Shown here in pieces: positions 36,937 through 45,070 of a stretch of 57,474 nt of DNA; within the stretch, counting starts at the first letter, position 1; every line of letters begins with the position of its first letter. The notes below the pieces were generated by a model. It was not told the DNA's origin. It was given only the letters and a program-made list of their open reading frames with translations, and made no database searches. The translations under genes were made by a program, and so were the position numbers. Source of the DNA: Pseudoprimorskyibacter sp. (GTDB lineage: Bacteria > Pseudomonadota > Alphaproteobacteria > Rhodobacterales > Rhodobacteraceae); assembly GCA_029251265.1 (NCBI GenBank), contig JAQXDR010000170.1:1-57474 (forward strand). The letters run 5' to 3'.

Positions 36937-37230
36937 ATGACCAAATCGAGAACCGAGTGGCCCCTTTGGGAAATCTTTATTCGCGGTCAGCATGGCATGA
37001 GCCACCGACACGTCGGTAGCCTGCATGCACAGGATGCAGATGCCGCTGTCCGCAACGCCCGCGACGTCTATACCCGGCGCAATGAAGGGGTCAGCATCTG
37101 GGTTGTTCCGTCAGCATCGATCACTGCCTCTGATCCGGATGCGAAAGGCGCGCTGTATGAACCCTCGCATTCGAAAGTATATCGCCACCCCACCTTCTTT
37201 GATATTCCAGACGATGTGGGACACATGTAA
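36937..37230 (+). CDS. paaB: 1,2-phenylacetyl-CoA epoxidase, subunit B
   Basis: A 97-residue subunit: 'EWPLWEIFIRGQHGMSHRHVGSLHAQDADAAVRNARDVYTRR' and 'SIWVVPSASI'. PaaB bridges the PaaAC catalytic heterodimers to the PaaE reductase. It follows paaA after 133 bases, a gap larger than elsewhere in this run, without a visible gene in it. Its stop overlaps the paaC start by one base (TAATG). Confidence 0.96.
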   Translation: MTKSRTEWPLWEIFIRGQHGMSHRHVGSLHAQDADAAVRNARDVYTRRNEGVSIWVVPSASITASDPDAKGALYEPSHSKVYRHPTFFDIPDDVGHM

Positions 37231-37982
37231 TGGATGCCAAATTCGAATTTTTATGCCGAATGGGTGACAGCACGCTGATACTTGGTCACCGCATTAGTGA
37301 ATGGTGCGGAAAGGCTCCGGTATTAGAAGAAGATATAGCGTTACCGAATATCGCCTTGGATCTGATCGGACAGACCCAGATGTGGTTGGCCTATGCGGCA
37401 GAAGTTGAAGGCGCCGGCCACACGGCTGACGATCTGGCAATGCGTCGCGATGTTTGGGATTTTCGCAATCTTTTACTGGTCGAACGCCCTAACGGGGATT
37501 TTGCGCAAACCATGACGCGGCAGTTCCTGTTTGATGCGTGGCATTTACCGATGTTGCAAGCACTGACGACCTCTTCTGACAAGCGCATTGCAGAAATCGC
37601 CGCCAAAGCGGTCAAAGAAGCTACATATCATTACGAAAAATCATCCGAAATGGTGGTGGCTCTTGGGGACGGAACAGAGGAAAGCCACGCCAGAATGCAA
37701 TCCGCTTTGGATCTTTTGTGGCCGTTTGCGGGTGAAGCCTTTGTCAGCGACACCGTCGATCACGAGATGGCCGCTACCTCGGTCGCCCCCACTCCTGAAA
37801 CATTATGGGATGACTACGAAGCGTCGGTTAAGGATATCCTTTCGCGTGCCACCCTGACACTCCCCAAAGCGCGCTTTGCACACAAAGGCGGAAAATCCGG
37901 CACTATGCATTCCGAACATCTTGGTCATTTACTGACGCAAATGCAGTGGTTGCAAAGGGCGTATCCCGATGCACGGTGGTAG
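37230..37982 (+). CDS. paaC: 1,2-phenylacetyl-CoA epoxidase, structural subunit C
   Basis: A 250-residue ferritin-like subunit without the iron site, which pairs with PaaA. Diagnostic blocks are 'MGDSTLILGHRISEWCGKAPVLEEDIALPNIALDLIGQTQMWL', 'DVWDFRNLLLVERPNGDFAQTMTRQFLFD' and 'KEATYHYEKSSEMVVALGDGTEESHARMQSALD'. Overlaps paaB by one base. Confidence 0.96.
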   Translation: MDAKFEFLCRMGDSTLILGHRISEWCGKAPVLEEDIALPNIALDLIGQTQMWLAYAAEVEGAGHTADDLAMRRDVWDFRNLLLVERPNGDFAQTMTRQFLFDAWHLPMLQALTTSSDKRIAEIAAKAVKEATYHYEKSSEMVVALGDGTEESHARMQSALDLLWPFAGEAFVSDTVDHEMAATSVAPTPETLWDDYEASVKDILSRATLTLPKARFAHKGGKSGTMHSEHLGHLLTQMQWLQRAYPDARW

Positions 37983-37989
37983 CAAAGAT

Positions 37990-38448
37990 ATGCGTCCCAA
38001 ACCCGAGACTATTTTGCAATGGCTGCACGAAGTCCCCGACCCAGAGATTCCCGTGATATCTGTTGTCGATTTGGGGATCGTTCGAGACGTCCAGTGGCTG
38101 GACGACACATTGGAAATCGCCGTTACCCCAACCTATTCAGGCTGTCCCGCAACCCGGATCATCGCACTGGATATAGAGACGGCTTTGCGTGACAAAGGCG
38201 TGGCGGATTTACGCGTGCGAACGCAACTGTCGCCACCATGGACCACTGATTGGCTGACCGACTCTGCGCGCGAAAAACTGCAAGCCTACGGGATAGCGCC
38301 ACCACACCCTGCCGGAGGCCCAAAAAGCTGTCCGCGCTGTGGTTCAGACCAATTGACGAGGATGAGCCAGTTCGGCTCGACCCCCTGCAAGGCGCAATGG
38401 CGGTGTGACGCCTGTCTGGAACCCTTTGACTATTTCAAATGTATCTGA
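37990..38448 (+). CDS. paaD: Phenylacetate-CoA oxygenase maturation protein PaaD
   Basis: A 152-residue protein (or 159 residues if the ATG at 37969 inside paaC is used). The N-terminal MIP18/DUF59 domain contains 'VPDPEIPVISVVDLGIVRDV' and 'TPTYSGCPATRII'. The C-terminus is a zinc-ribbon 'CPRCGSDQLTRMSQFGSTPCKAQWRCDACLEPFDYFKC'. PaaD assists iron-sulfur or metal-site assembly of the epoxidase. Seven bases separate its ATG from the paaC stop. Confidence 0.94.
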   Translation: MRPKPETILQWLHEVPDPEIPVISVVDLGIVRDVQWLDDTLEIAVTPTYSGCPATRIIALDIETALRDKGVADLRVRTQLSPPWTTDWLTDSAREKLQAYGIAPPHPAGGPKSCPRCGSDQLTRMSQFGSTPCKAQWRCDACLEPFDYFKCI

Positions 38449-38455
38449 GGCGAAA

Positions 38456-39520
38456 ATGGCCCGTTTCCACGATCTAACTGTCACCGCCATGCGCAAAACC
38501 ATTCGCGATGCGGTCGAGGTCACGCTGGCGCCTGCGTCTGGTGACTTTACATTCCAACCAGGGCAATACCTGACCTTTCGCCGCGATTTTGACGGAACCG
38601 AGATCAGACGATCCTATTCCATCTGCGCAGGACTAAATGACCCCACTTTAAAGGTGGGCATCAAGCGTGTGCAGGGTGGCGCCTTTTCAACATGGGCCAA
38701 TACAGAGCTGCAGGTCGGCGACACGGTCCAAGCCATGGAGCCGATGGGTCAGTTTCACATTCCGCTGGATGCCTCATCCCAGCACCATTATCTGGGCTTC
38801 GCGGGTGGATCGGGAATTACGCCTGTTTTGTCGATCCTGCGCAGCGTTCTGGCATACGAACCCCAAAGCCGGTTTACGTTGATTTATGCCAACCGGGCCG
38901 TGTCCACGATCATGTTCCGAGAGGAGATCGAGGATCTCAAGAACAAATACATGGGGCGATTGACCGTCGTTCATATCCTTGAGGGGGATGGCCAGGATAC
39001 CAAGCTATTTTCAGGCCAACTGACAGCTAGAAAATGTGCAGATCTTTTTTCCGATTGGGTGGATGTCACAACTGTCGATCAAGCGCTGATCTGTGGGCCA
39101 GAGCCGATGATGCTGACGATTGTCGACAGTCTGAAAACGCACGGCATGGATGCGTCCCAAATCAAATTCGAGCTTTTTGCGTCGGGTCAGCCGGGGCAGC
39201 TGGCTCAATCACATTCCAATATTGCAAAAACACGTGACACTGAGCGTGTCGCATTGCGTGTTCTTCTGGACGGTGAAACGCATACGCTGGAGATGTCGCG
39301 CGATCAAAGCTTGCTTCAAGCCGCGCTTGGCTCCGACATTGATGCACCTTATGCATGTACGGCTGGTGTTTGTTCAACATGTAAGTGCAAGGTCCTTGAA
39401 GGACGGGTCGAGATGGCAACCAATCACGCTTTAGAAGACGATGAAGTGGCTCTTGGCTACGTTCTGTCATGCCAAAGTTATGTTATCAGTGACAGAGTCA
39501 TGATCGACTACGACCAATAA
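38456..39520 (+). CDS. paaE: 1,2-phenylacetyl-CoA epoxidase reductase subunit
   Basis: A 354-residue NADPH-dependent reductase feeding electrons to the PaaA di-iron centre. It has an FAD domain ('EIRRSYSICAG'), a nucleotide-binding domain ('LGFAGGSGITPVLSILRSVL' and 'ALICGPEPMM') and a plant-type 2Fe-2S ferredoxin at the C-terminus with Cys301, Cys306, Cys309 and Cys339. It begins just past the paaD stop. The run ends convergently with paaK. Confidence 0.96.
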   Translation: MARFHDLTVTAMRKTIRDAVEVTLAPASGDFTFQPGQYLTFRRDFDGTEIRRSYSICAGLNDPTLKVGIKRVQGGAFSTWANTELQVGDTVQAMEPMGQFHIPLDASSQHHYLGFAGGSGITPVLSILRSVLAYEPQSRFTLIYANRAVSTIMFREEIEDLKNKYMGRLTVVHILEGDGQDTKLFSGQLTARKCADLFSDWVDVTTVDQALICGPEPMMLTIVDSLKTHGMDASQIKFELFASGQPGQLAQSHSNIAKTRDTERVALRVLLDGETHTLEMSRDQSLLQAALGSDIDAPYACTAGVCSTCKCKVLEGRVEMATNHALEDDEVALGYVLSCQSYVISDRVMIDYDQ

Positions 39521-39543
39521 GAGCGGCTAGACAAGCGGCAACA

Positions 39544-40848
39544 TCACCCTTTGTCACGGAGGTCTACCACGCGCCGCGCCTTGCCTTGGCTGCGTTCCAC
39601 GCTGCCCGGGTCGCCAACTATGACCTCAGCTGAGACGCCGACCAAATCCTTGATCCGTCGCCCAAGGGTCGAACCCGCCGCATCACGGCCTTCAAGTTGG
39701 TCAGGCAAACTTTCCACCAATATACGCATCGCGTCCATCTGTCCGGGGCTGTGCAGTTCGATCTGGTAATAAGGTGCAAGCCCGTCGACGGCGAGAACCT
39801 GTTCTTCGATTTGAGTCGGAAAGACATTTACACCACGCAGGATAATCATATCGTCCGAGCGACCTGTAATTTTTTCGATCCTGCGCATGGACCGCGCCGT
39901 CCCTGGCAACAGCCGTGTCAGGTCCCGCGTGCGATACCGGATGATTGGCAGTCCTTCTTTAGTCAAGGTGGTAAAAACCAATTCACCTTCTTGGCCATCT
40001 GGCATCACCTTGCCAGTGACCGGATCAACGATCTCGGGGTAGAAGTGATCCTCCCAAATGTGCAGCCCATCTTTGGTCTCGACACATTCGCAGGCCACGC
40101 CGGGGCCCATCACTTCTGACAGGCCATATATATCCACGGCATGCATATCGAAATCAGCCTCGATCTGGGACCGCATTTTGGGTGTCCAGGGCTCAGCCCC
40201 GAAAATTCCAACATCCAGACTAGAGGCCCGCGGATCGAGGCCCTGACGCTGGAACTCTTCGAGAAGGTTTAACATGTAAGAAGGCGTGACCATGATCGCC
40301 TTTGGGGCAAAATCCGCAATCAGCTGCACCTGCCGTGCAGTTTGACCACCAGACATCGGTATAACCGTACAGCCCAGAGCCTCGGCGCCGTAATGCGCGC
40401 CCAATCCACCGGTAAAAAGGCCATAGCCATAGGCTATGTGCACCATATCGCCCGGTCGCACGCCTGATGCTCGCATGGATCGCGCAACCAGTTTTGCCCA
40501 GTCCGCAATATCTTGTTCAGTATAGCCCACAACAGTGGGTTTGCCCGTGGTTCCAGATGAAGCATGAATGCGCAGGATCTGGTCCTGCGGCACGGCAAAC
40601 ATTCCAAACGGATATGTGTCGCGCAAATCAGATTTCATCGTAAACGGGAAACGCGCAAGATCATCTAAAGTCTTCAGATCTTCGGGATGAACGCCAGCCG
40701 CATCAAATTTCGCCCGGTAATGAGGGACGTTTTCATAAGCATGTAGCACCGTCCATTGCAGTCTTTGCAGCTGCAGCGCCGAAATCTCGTCACGGCTGGC
40801 AATTTCTATTGGGTCCAGATCGGACCGCGCCGGCGTAAGATCTTTCAT
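39544..40848 (-). CDS. paaK: Phenylacetate-CoA ligase
   Basis: A 434-residue AMP-forming ligase that activates phenylacetate to phenylacetyl-CoA, the first step of the pathway. The ATP motif 'LRIHASSGTTGKPTVVGYT' is near residue 95; 'DIYGLSEVMGPGVACEC', 'YRTRDLTRLLPG' and 'IEKITGRSDDMIILRGVNVFPTQIEEQVL' define the family. It is coupled to paaI upstream (ATGA overlap) and lies tail to tail with paaE, so the cluster has two convergent arms. Confidence 0.96.
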   Translation of the reverse strand: MKDLTPARSDLDPIEIASRDEISALQLQRLQWTVLHAYENVPHYRAKFDAAGVHPEDLKTLDDLARFPFTMKSDLRDTYPFGMFAVPQDQILRIHASSGTTGKPTVVGYTEQDIADWAKLVARSMRASGVRPGDMVHIAYGYGLFTGGLGAHYGAEALGCTVIPMSGGQTARQVQLIADFAPKAIMVTPSYMLNLLEEFQRQGLDPRASSLDVGIFGAEPWTPKMRSQIEADFDMHAVDIYGLSEVMGPGVACECVETKDGLHIWEDHFYPEIVDPVTGKVMPDGQEGELVFTTLTKEGLPIIRYRTRDLTRLLPGTARSMRRIEKITGRSDDMIILRGVNVFPTQIEEQVLAVDGLAPYYQIELHSPGQMDAMRILVESLPDQLEGRDAAGSTLGRRIKDLVGVSAEVIVGDPGSVERSQGKARRVVDLRDKG

Positions 40849-41291
40849 GGTGTTCCTTCTTCATCGAAAAGCTGCCCCTTGATCGCCCGACAAAGCCCAC
40901 GGAATTCAGCGACGACACTGCCATCCTGTCGGGTGACCTTTACATCATAAATACCGCTGCGGCCCGAGGCAGAGACCTCCCTGGCGCGTGCCGTAAGAAT
41001 GTCACCCTCCCAGGCTGCTGCGACGTAAGTCATAGAGTTTTGCTGGGCAACGGTCCGTTGATTGCGGCTGTTGCATGCAAAAGCAAAAGCACTGTCGGCC
41101 AATGCATAGGTCACGCCACCATGACACATTCCATGGCCGTTGCAATGATGGGCCTGCACTGTCAGCACCATCACTGCACTACCTTCGCCTATCTCTGCCA
41201 GATGCATACCAAACCAAGACGATGCGCGGTCATCGTCCCACATGGATTGCGCCGCGCGGAGCGCACGCTCCGCTGGTGTTATACTATTCAT
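40845..41291 (-). CDS. paaI: Hydroxyphenylacetyl-CoA thioesterase
   Basis: A 147-residue hot-dog thioesterase that removes dead-end CoA esters and so releases CoA when the pathway stalls. The catalytic Asp is in 'GMCHGGVTYALADSAFAFACN', and 'FGMHLAEIGEGSAVMVLTVQAHHCNGHG' is typical of PaaI. The ATG at 41291 fits; the longer frame to 41396 lacks support. paaI is translated first and coupled to paaK. Confidence 0.93.
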   Translation of the reverse strand: MNSITPAERALRAAQSMWDDDRASSWFGMHLAEIGEGSAVMVLTVQAHHCNGHGMCHGGVTYALADSAFAFACNSRNQRTVAQQNSMTYVAAAWEGDILTARAREVSASGRSGIYDVKVTRQDGSVVAEFRGLCRAIKGQLFDEEGTP

Positions 41292-41928
41292 GCCGAGATA
41301 AAATCCGAAACGTTGCTTCAGACATACGCAGCCTCTTGCCACGACCCGATCGGGCCTCGGGTCGCCTTTCGCCCCCGGTCTGTATTTCGGGATCATCCAG
41401 CAAAATCATAATATCCCCCAAGCCCTAAACAGAAACGACGCAAGCTAGAAATGTTGCATGCATCGGCAAAACCTTTGTTCAGAATTCCCGAGAAAAAACG
41501 CGCGGTCAATCCTTATACGCCGCGTCTTGAGCCATCGCGTTCGCTTACCGACAGGATCGAGGTGCCAGCACCAAACGCCGCCGCCAGTTTCGAGACAAAG
41601 CCGTCGCAGAGAGTGTCTCATACACCTAAAAAGGATCAACATAGACGGAAAATCTATCGCAATCACGACACTGCTTGGCAGAGCGTGTTGGGATGGACTT
41701 TTCCGGTCTATCACCGCGAGCGCAAACATACGCACATTTGCGTGCTTTATCCGTTGACGTCAGAGCCTAACCTTTGCCAAGACTTAGACCAGCAGATGAG
41801 GCTGACACTGTGCGATGCCCCGCGATTAACAAAAAGTATAACACCAATGGAAACTGGCTATTGGACCAAAGCTGCGGGACAGAATTTCGCCAAGATACAG
41901 TGTAGATTTATCCGTTGTCAGGGGTTTT
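41292..41928. other. Intergenic stretch of about 640 bases, no convincing gene
   Basis: Upstream of paaI. Several overlapping frames exist (for example 41451-41990 on plus and 41445-41735 on minus), but none shows a family pattern, a ribosome site or alphaproteobacterial codon habits. The promoter of paaI-paaK must lie near its right end of the paaI start. I see no repeat or RNA gene here. Confidence 0.5.
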
Positions 41929-42507
41929 GTGTCAGCTTACGGTCCGCACGAACAAAGCACCCGGCGAACCAGCATGGTACAATTTTGTGACCGTTTTACG
42001 CAGATCACTTCAGTGGTTTCGATCGCCTTCCGCCTTATCCTATATCAATGTGTGAAAGAGATCTGGCCACGCCATCTGGGGACACCAGCAGCAACTTTCC
42101 TGGGTCTCACACCCGTCGGATGGGCCGTCGCGGGAACGGCGGCGACCCTTGTTGCAACACTGGGTTACTTTATCACACGCAAGACAATGCGTCGCATTAA
42201 TGAAGAGCGTGAAAAGGGTGGTCTGGAGCCGATCACTCTAGCTCAAATTATAAAAGAAGTGCGGCATCTAGAGACCCAGTCTTTAGAAACAATCCTTGCC
42301 CGGCTGGACAGCGAATTAAACAATGTGTCTTTATCCAGTGATCACAAAGACGTTTCCATTAATGGGCAGAGATATTCGCTCCACCGATTGAAATACGTGG
42401 TTAATAAAGACGGATCAGAAGAAATTGTTTTCGTCACCAAGACGGGTCGTAAGAAAAGGGTCCTGTTGGTCAGGGCTGCATCCGGTCAAAATGGCACGGC
42501 GTGCTGA
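41929..42507 (+). CDS. Hypothetical membrane-anchored protein
   Basis: A frame of up to 192 residues with an uncertain start (ATG at 41929 or 41974, or a GTG near 42051). One clear membrane segment 'VGWAVAGTAATLVATLGYFI' is followed by a basic stop-transfer 'TRKTMRRINEEREKGG'. A cytoplasmic helical part follows ('LAQIIKEVRHLETQSLETILARLDSEL'), ending in a small beta-rich region 'INGQRYSLHRLKYVVNKDGSEEIVFVTKTGRKKRVLL'. I do not recognise a family. The tail looks like real coding sequence, the first 45 residues less so. It lies between the paa cluster and tRNA-Lys, a typical spot for acquired genes. Confidence 0.5.
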   Translation: MSAYGPHEQSTRRTSMVQFCDRFTQITSVVSIAFRLILYQCVKEIWPRHLGTPAATFLGLTPVGWAVAGTAATLVATLGYFITRKTMRRINEEREKGGLEPITLAQIIKEVRHLETQSLETILARLDSELNNVSLSSDHKDVSINGQRYSLHRLKYVVNKDGSEEIVFVTKTGRKKRVLLVRAASGQNGTAC

Positions 42508-42510
42508 TTT

Positions 42511-42551
42511 TCACTTACGTGGTCTAGCTAAGTCTACAGTCCTGTAAGTGA
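42511..42551. repeat. Inverted repeat after the hypothetical membrane-protein gene
   Basis: TCACTTAC (42511-42518) and GTAAGTGA (42544-42551) are perfect 8-bp arms around a 25-base loop. They begin four bases after the stop codon at 42507. It could end that transcript or mark an element boundary; no long T-run follows. Confidence 0.5.
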
Positions 42552-42705
42552 TTTCATCGGGGCCTACCCCAGATACAGGTGCCCAAGATATGCCGCCACT
42601 CGCGCCATAGCTGAGAGGCGGCATGCAAACGCACCATTTGATCAGCCGATAGACCGCTGTGTTTCGCAAAAGCGAATCTACAAGCAATTGATCGACCCAT
42701 TTCAA

Positions 42706-42731
42706 AATATAATAGAATCCGGAGCGCCGGA
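42706..42731 (-). terminator. Terminator of tRNA-Lys
   Basis: On the minus strand TCCGG-CGCT-CCGGA (42718-42731) forms a short hairpin followed by the T-rich TTCTATTATATTTT. It begins 26 bases beyond the CCA end of the tRNA gene. Confidence 0.5.
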
Positions 42732-42756
42732 GTTTCATTTACACTCTTTGGTACAG

Positions 42757-42832
42757 TGGTGAGCCGTGCAGGATTCGAACCTGCGACCCACTGATTAAAA
42801 GTCAGTTGCTCTACCAACTGAGCTAACGGCCC
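42757..42832 (-). tRNA. tRNA-Lys (anticodon TTT)
   Basis: A 76-base gene including an encoded CCA. Acceptor stem GGGCCGT/ACGGCTC, D-arm AGCTCAGTTGGTAGAGCA, anticodon loop CTTTTAA with anticodon TTT, T-arm with GGTTCGAATCC, then CACCA context at the 3' end. All cloverleaf elements pair. It is the only tRNA in the window. Confidence 0.97.
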
Positions 42833-42931
42833 ACTACGGCGCGTAATAGGCAAGGGTAACGGGCGGGTCAACCGGAAATTCATGCGACAAACCGGCTAGA
42901 TTCACTGCTTCATACACCTTATACGCCCGCT

Positions 42932-43762
42932 ATGCGTATCATCTCATCACCGTTGGCCTTTAAGAAGATGCATGGATTGGGAAATGACTTTGTGGTCATC
43001 GATTCTCGCGTCCGTGATTTTGAGGCGACTTTACCAGTTGTGCAGGGATTGGCAGACCGACATCGCGGGGTGGGGTTTGATCAACTGGCCGTCATAACGC
43101 AGGCTGGATCACATATTCATCTGGCGTTCTACAATGCCGATGGGTCGTCTTCTGCCGCATGTGGAAATGCGACGCGGTGCATTGCTGCATATTTGATGAA
43201 TGAAACAGGGCAGTCCTCCATCACGCTTGCGACGGAAAACGGTCTGTTGCCCGCACAAAAGATGTCGAATGGTCTTGTTTCCGTGAACATGGGTCAGCCG
43301 CAAACACACTGGGCTGATATCCCCTTGTCTGAGCAATTGGACAGTCTGCATCTGCCAATATCGGGCGATCCGGTCGCCACAGGCATGGGCAACCCCCATT
43401 GCACGTTTTTTGTAGAGGATGTTGGTGCAGTTGATCTATCAAAAAGTGGTCGGGCCATCGAACGTCATCCCTTGTTCCCCCAACGTACCAATGTCCAATA
43501 CGCCAGTTTGCTGTCAAAAAATCACCTGCGTATGCGGGTCTGGGAACGCGGTGTTGGAATAACGCTGGCGTCGGGATCGTCCTCTTGTGCGACCGCAGTC
43601 GCCGCGTCCCGTCGCGGACTGACGGGGCGGAATGTGCGTATCACTTTGGATGGCGGCGATATCTGGATCAATTGGGCAGACGATGGCGTCTGGATGACTG
43701 GCGCCACAGCCCATGTGTTTGATGGAACACTTACACAAGACTTTCTGGCGTCCTTGACATGA
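42932..43762 (+). CDS. dapF: Diaminopimelate epimerase (variant active site)
   Basis: A 276-residue two-lobed epimerase that converts LL- to meso-diaminopimelate for lysine and peptidoglycan. Lobe 1 has 'KMHGLGNDFVVID' and the catalytic Cys77 in 'ADGSSSAACGNATRC'. In lobe 2 the usual motif ERGxGETxACGSG reads ERGVGITLASGSSSC. The second catalytic cysteine is thus Ser214, with another Cys (219) five residues on. Substrate contacts such as Glu205 in 'WERG' and 'GNPHCTFFVED' are kept. It overlaps mtaB by four bases. Confidence 0.88.
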   Translation: MRIISSPLAFKKMHGLGNDFVVIDSRVRDFEATLPVVQGLADRHRGVGFDQLAVITQAGSHIHLAFYNADGSSSAACGNATRCIAAYLMNETGQSSITLATENGLLPAQKMSNGLVSVNMGQPQTHWADIPLSEQLDSLHLPISGDPVATGMGNPHCTFFVEDVGAVDLSKSGRAIERHPLFPQRTNVQYASLLSKNHLRMRVWERGVGITLASGSSSCATAVAASRRGLTGRNVRITLDGGDIWINWADDGVWMTGATAHVFDGTLTQDFLASLT

Positions 43763-45024
43763 CGACACCGCGCTTTACCACCTTTGGCTGTCGTCTGAAT
43801 GCCTATGAAACCGAAGCGATGAAGGCGCTGGCTGCCGATGCCGGTGTTCAGAATGTCGAAATCGTAAATACCTGTGCCGTCACAGCCGAAGCGGTGCGCA
43901 AAGCCAAACAAGAGATTCGCCGCTTGCGGCGCGAGCGACCCGAGACGCGCATTTTGGTGACGGGCTGCGCCGCCCAAACCGATCCACAAAGTTTTGCCGA
44001 AATGTCGGAAGTAGACATGGTGATTGGCAATGCAGAGAAAATGAGCCCTGCGACATGGGCCGGAATGGCCCCTGATTTTGTCGGCCAAACCGAACCCGTT
44101 CAAGTGGATGACATCATGTCAGTCACACAAACGGCAGGACATCTAATAGATGGTTTTGGAACGCGGTCGAGAGCATATGTTCAGGTGCAAAACGGCTGCG
44201 ATCACCGATGCACTTTTTGTATTATTCCTTTTGGACGCGGCAACTCGCGATCTGTGCCAGCGGGTGTGGTTGTTAGCCAGATCCAGCGTTTGGTAGACAA
44301 AGGCTATAACGAGGTTGTCCTGACCGGGGTCGATTTGACCAGCTGGGGCGCGGATCTGCCCGCTGCTCCCCGCCTTGGCGACCTTGTTCAGCGCATCCTA
44401 AAACTTGTGCCCGATCTGCCTAGATTGCGGATATCTTCTATAGATTCGATAGAAGTTGATCCCGCCCTGATGGATGCGATAGCGTTTCAACCGCGGCTTA
44501 TGCCCCATCTGCATCTGAGCCTTCAACATGGCGATAATCTGATTCTCAAGCGGATGAAACGACGCCACTTACGGGATGACGCTATTGATTTTGTGCAGCA
44601 AGCCCAAGAACTGCGTCCCGATATGACATTTGGCGCCGATCTGATCGCAGGTTTCCCCACCGAGACAGATGCACATTTTGATAATCTCTTGGCACTGGTC
44701 GAAGATTGCAACCTGACCTGGTTGCATGTTTTCCCGTATTCACCGCGCCCCGGTACACCCGCGGCTAAAATGCCCCAGGTCGATGGTCGTATAATAAAAC
44801 AACGTGCCGCACGCCTGCGCGACGTTGGCAAGGCCGCCGTGGAACGCCATCTGGCCGCTCAAATCAACATGTCGCATGCCGTTTTAATGGAGCGCCCAAC
44901 CCTGGGTCGTACCCAACATTTTGCCGAAGTTATTTTTTCCGAGCCACAAACCGAAGGCCAAATCATCCCAACCCGGATCACAGGACACGAAAATGGTAAG
45001 CTTTTGGCGGAACGTGCCGCATAG
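43759..45024 (+). CDS. mtaB: tRNA t6A37 methylthiotransferase
   Basis: A 421-residue radical-SAM methylthiotransferase making ms2t6A in tRNA. The N-terminal UPF0004 domain supplies three cysteines ('TFGCRLNAYETEAM', 'VNTCAVTAEAVRKA', 'VTGCAAQT') for the auxiliary cluster. The radical-SAM motif is 'NGCDHRCTFCIIPFGRG'. 'LHLSLQHGDNLILKRMKRRH' and a C-terminal TRAM-like region follow. 'FGCRLN' separates MtaB from MiaB and RimO. It is coupled to dapF, a common pairing in this group. Confidence 0.95.
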   Translation: MTTPRFTTFGCRLNAYETEAMKALAADAGVQNVEIVNTCAVTAEAVRKAKQEIRRLRRERPETRILVTGCAAQTDPQSFAEMSEVDMVIGNAEKMSPATWAGMAPDFVGQTEPVQVDDIMSVTQTAGHLIDGFGTRSRAYVQVQNGCDHRCTFCIIPFGRGNSRSVPAGVVVSQIQRLVDKGYNEVVLTGVDLTSWGADLPAAPRLGDLVQRILKLVPDLPRLRISSIDSIEVDPALMDAIAFQPRLMPHLHLSLQHGDNLILKRMKRRHLRDDAIDFVQQAQELRPDMTFGADLIAGFPTETDAHFDNLLALVEDCNLTWLHVFPYSPRPGTPAAKMPQVDGRIIKQRAARLRDVGKAAVERHLAAQINMSHAVLMERPTLGRTQHFAEVIFSEPQTEGQIIPTRITGHENGKLLAERAA

Positions 45025-45070
45025 GGCCGTGTTTGTTCAATAAACCTTGCGTGACGCCACCGTTGCGTCC

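Noticed and set aside
41451-41990. 179-codon plus-strand frame upstream of the hypothetical membrane protein
   Set aside because: No ribosome site, odd composition rich in Arg, His and Pro, no family resemblance, and overlap with the more plausible frame at 41929.
42554-42883. 109-codon minus-strand frame containing LAQLVEQLTFNQWVAGSNPA
   Set aside because: That peptide is the well-known spurious translation across a tRNA gene; here it covers tRNA-Lys.
45053-45069. GACGC-N7-GCGTC inverted repeat before pcs
   Set aside because: Five-base arms in GC-rich DNA are expected by chance.
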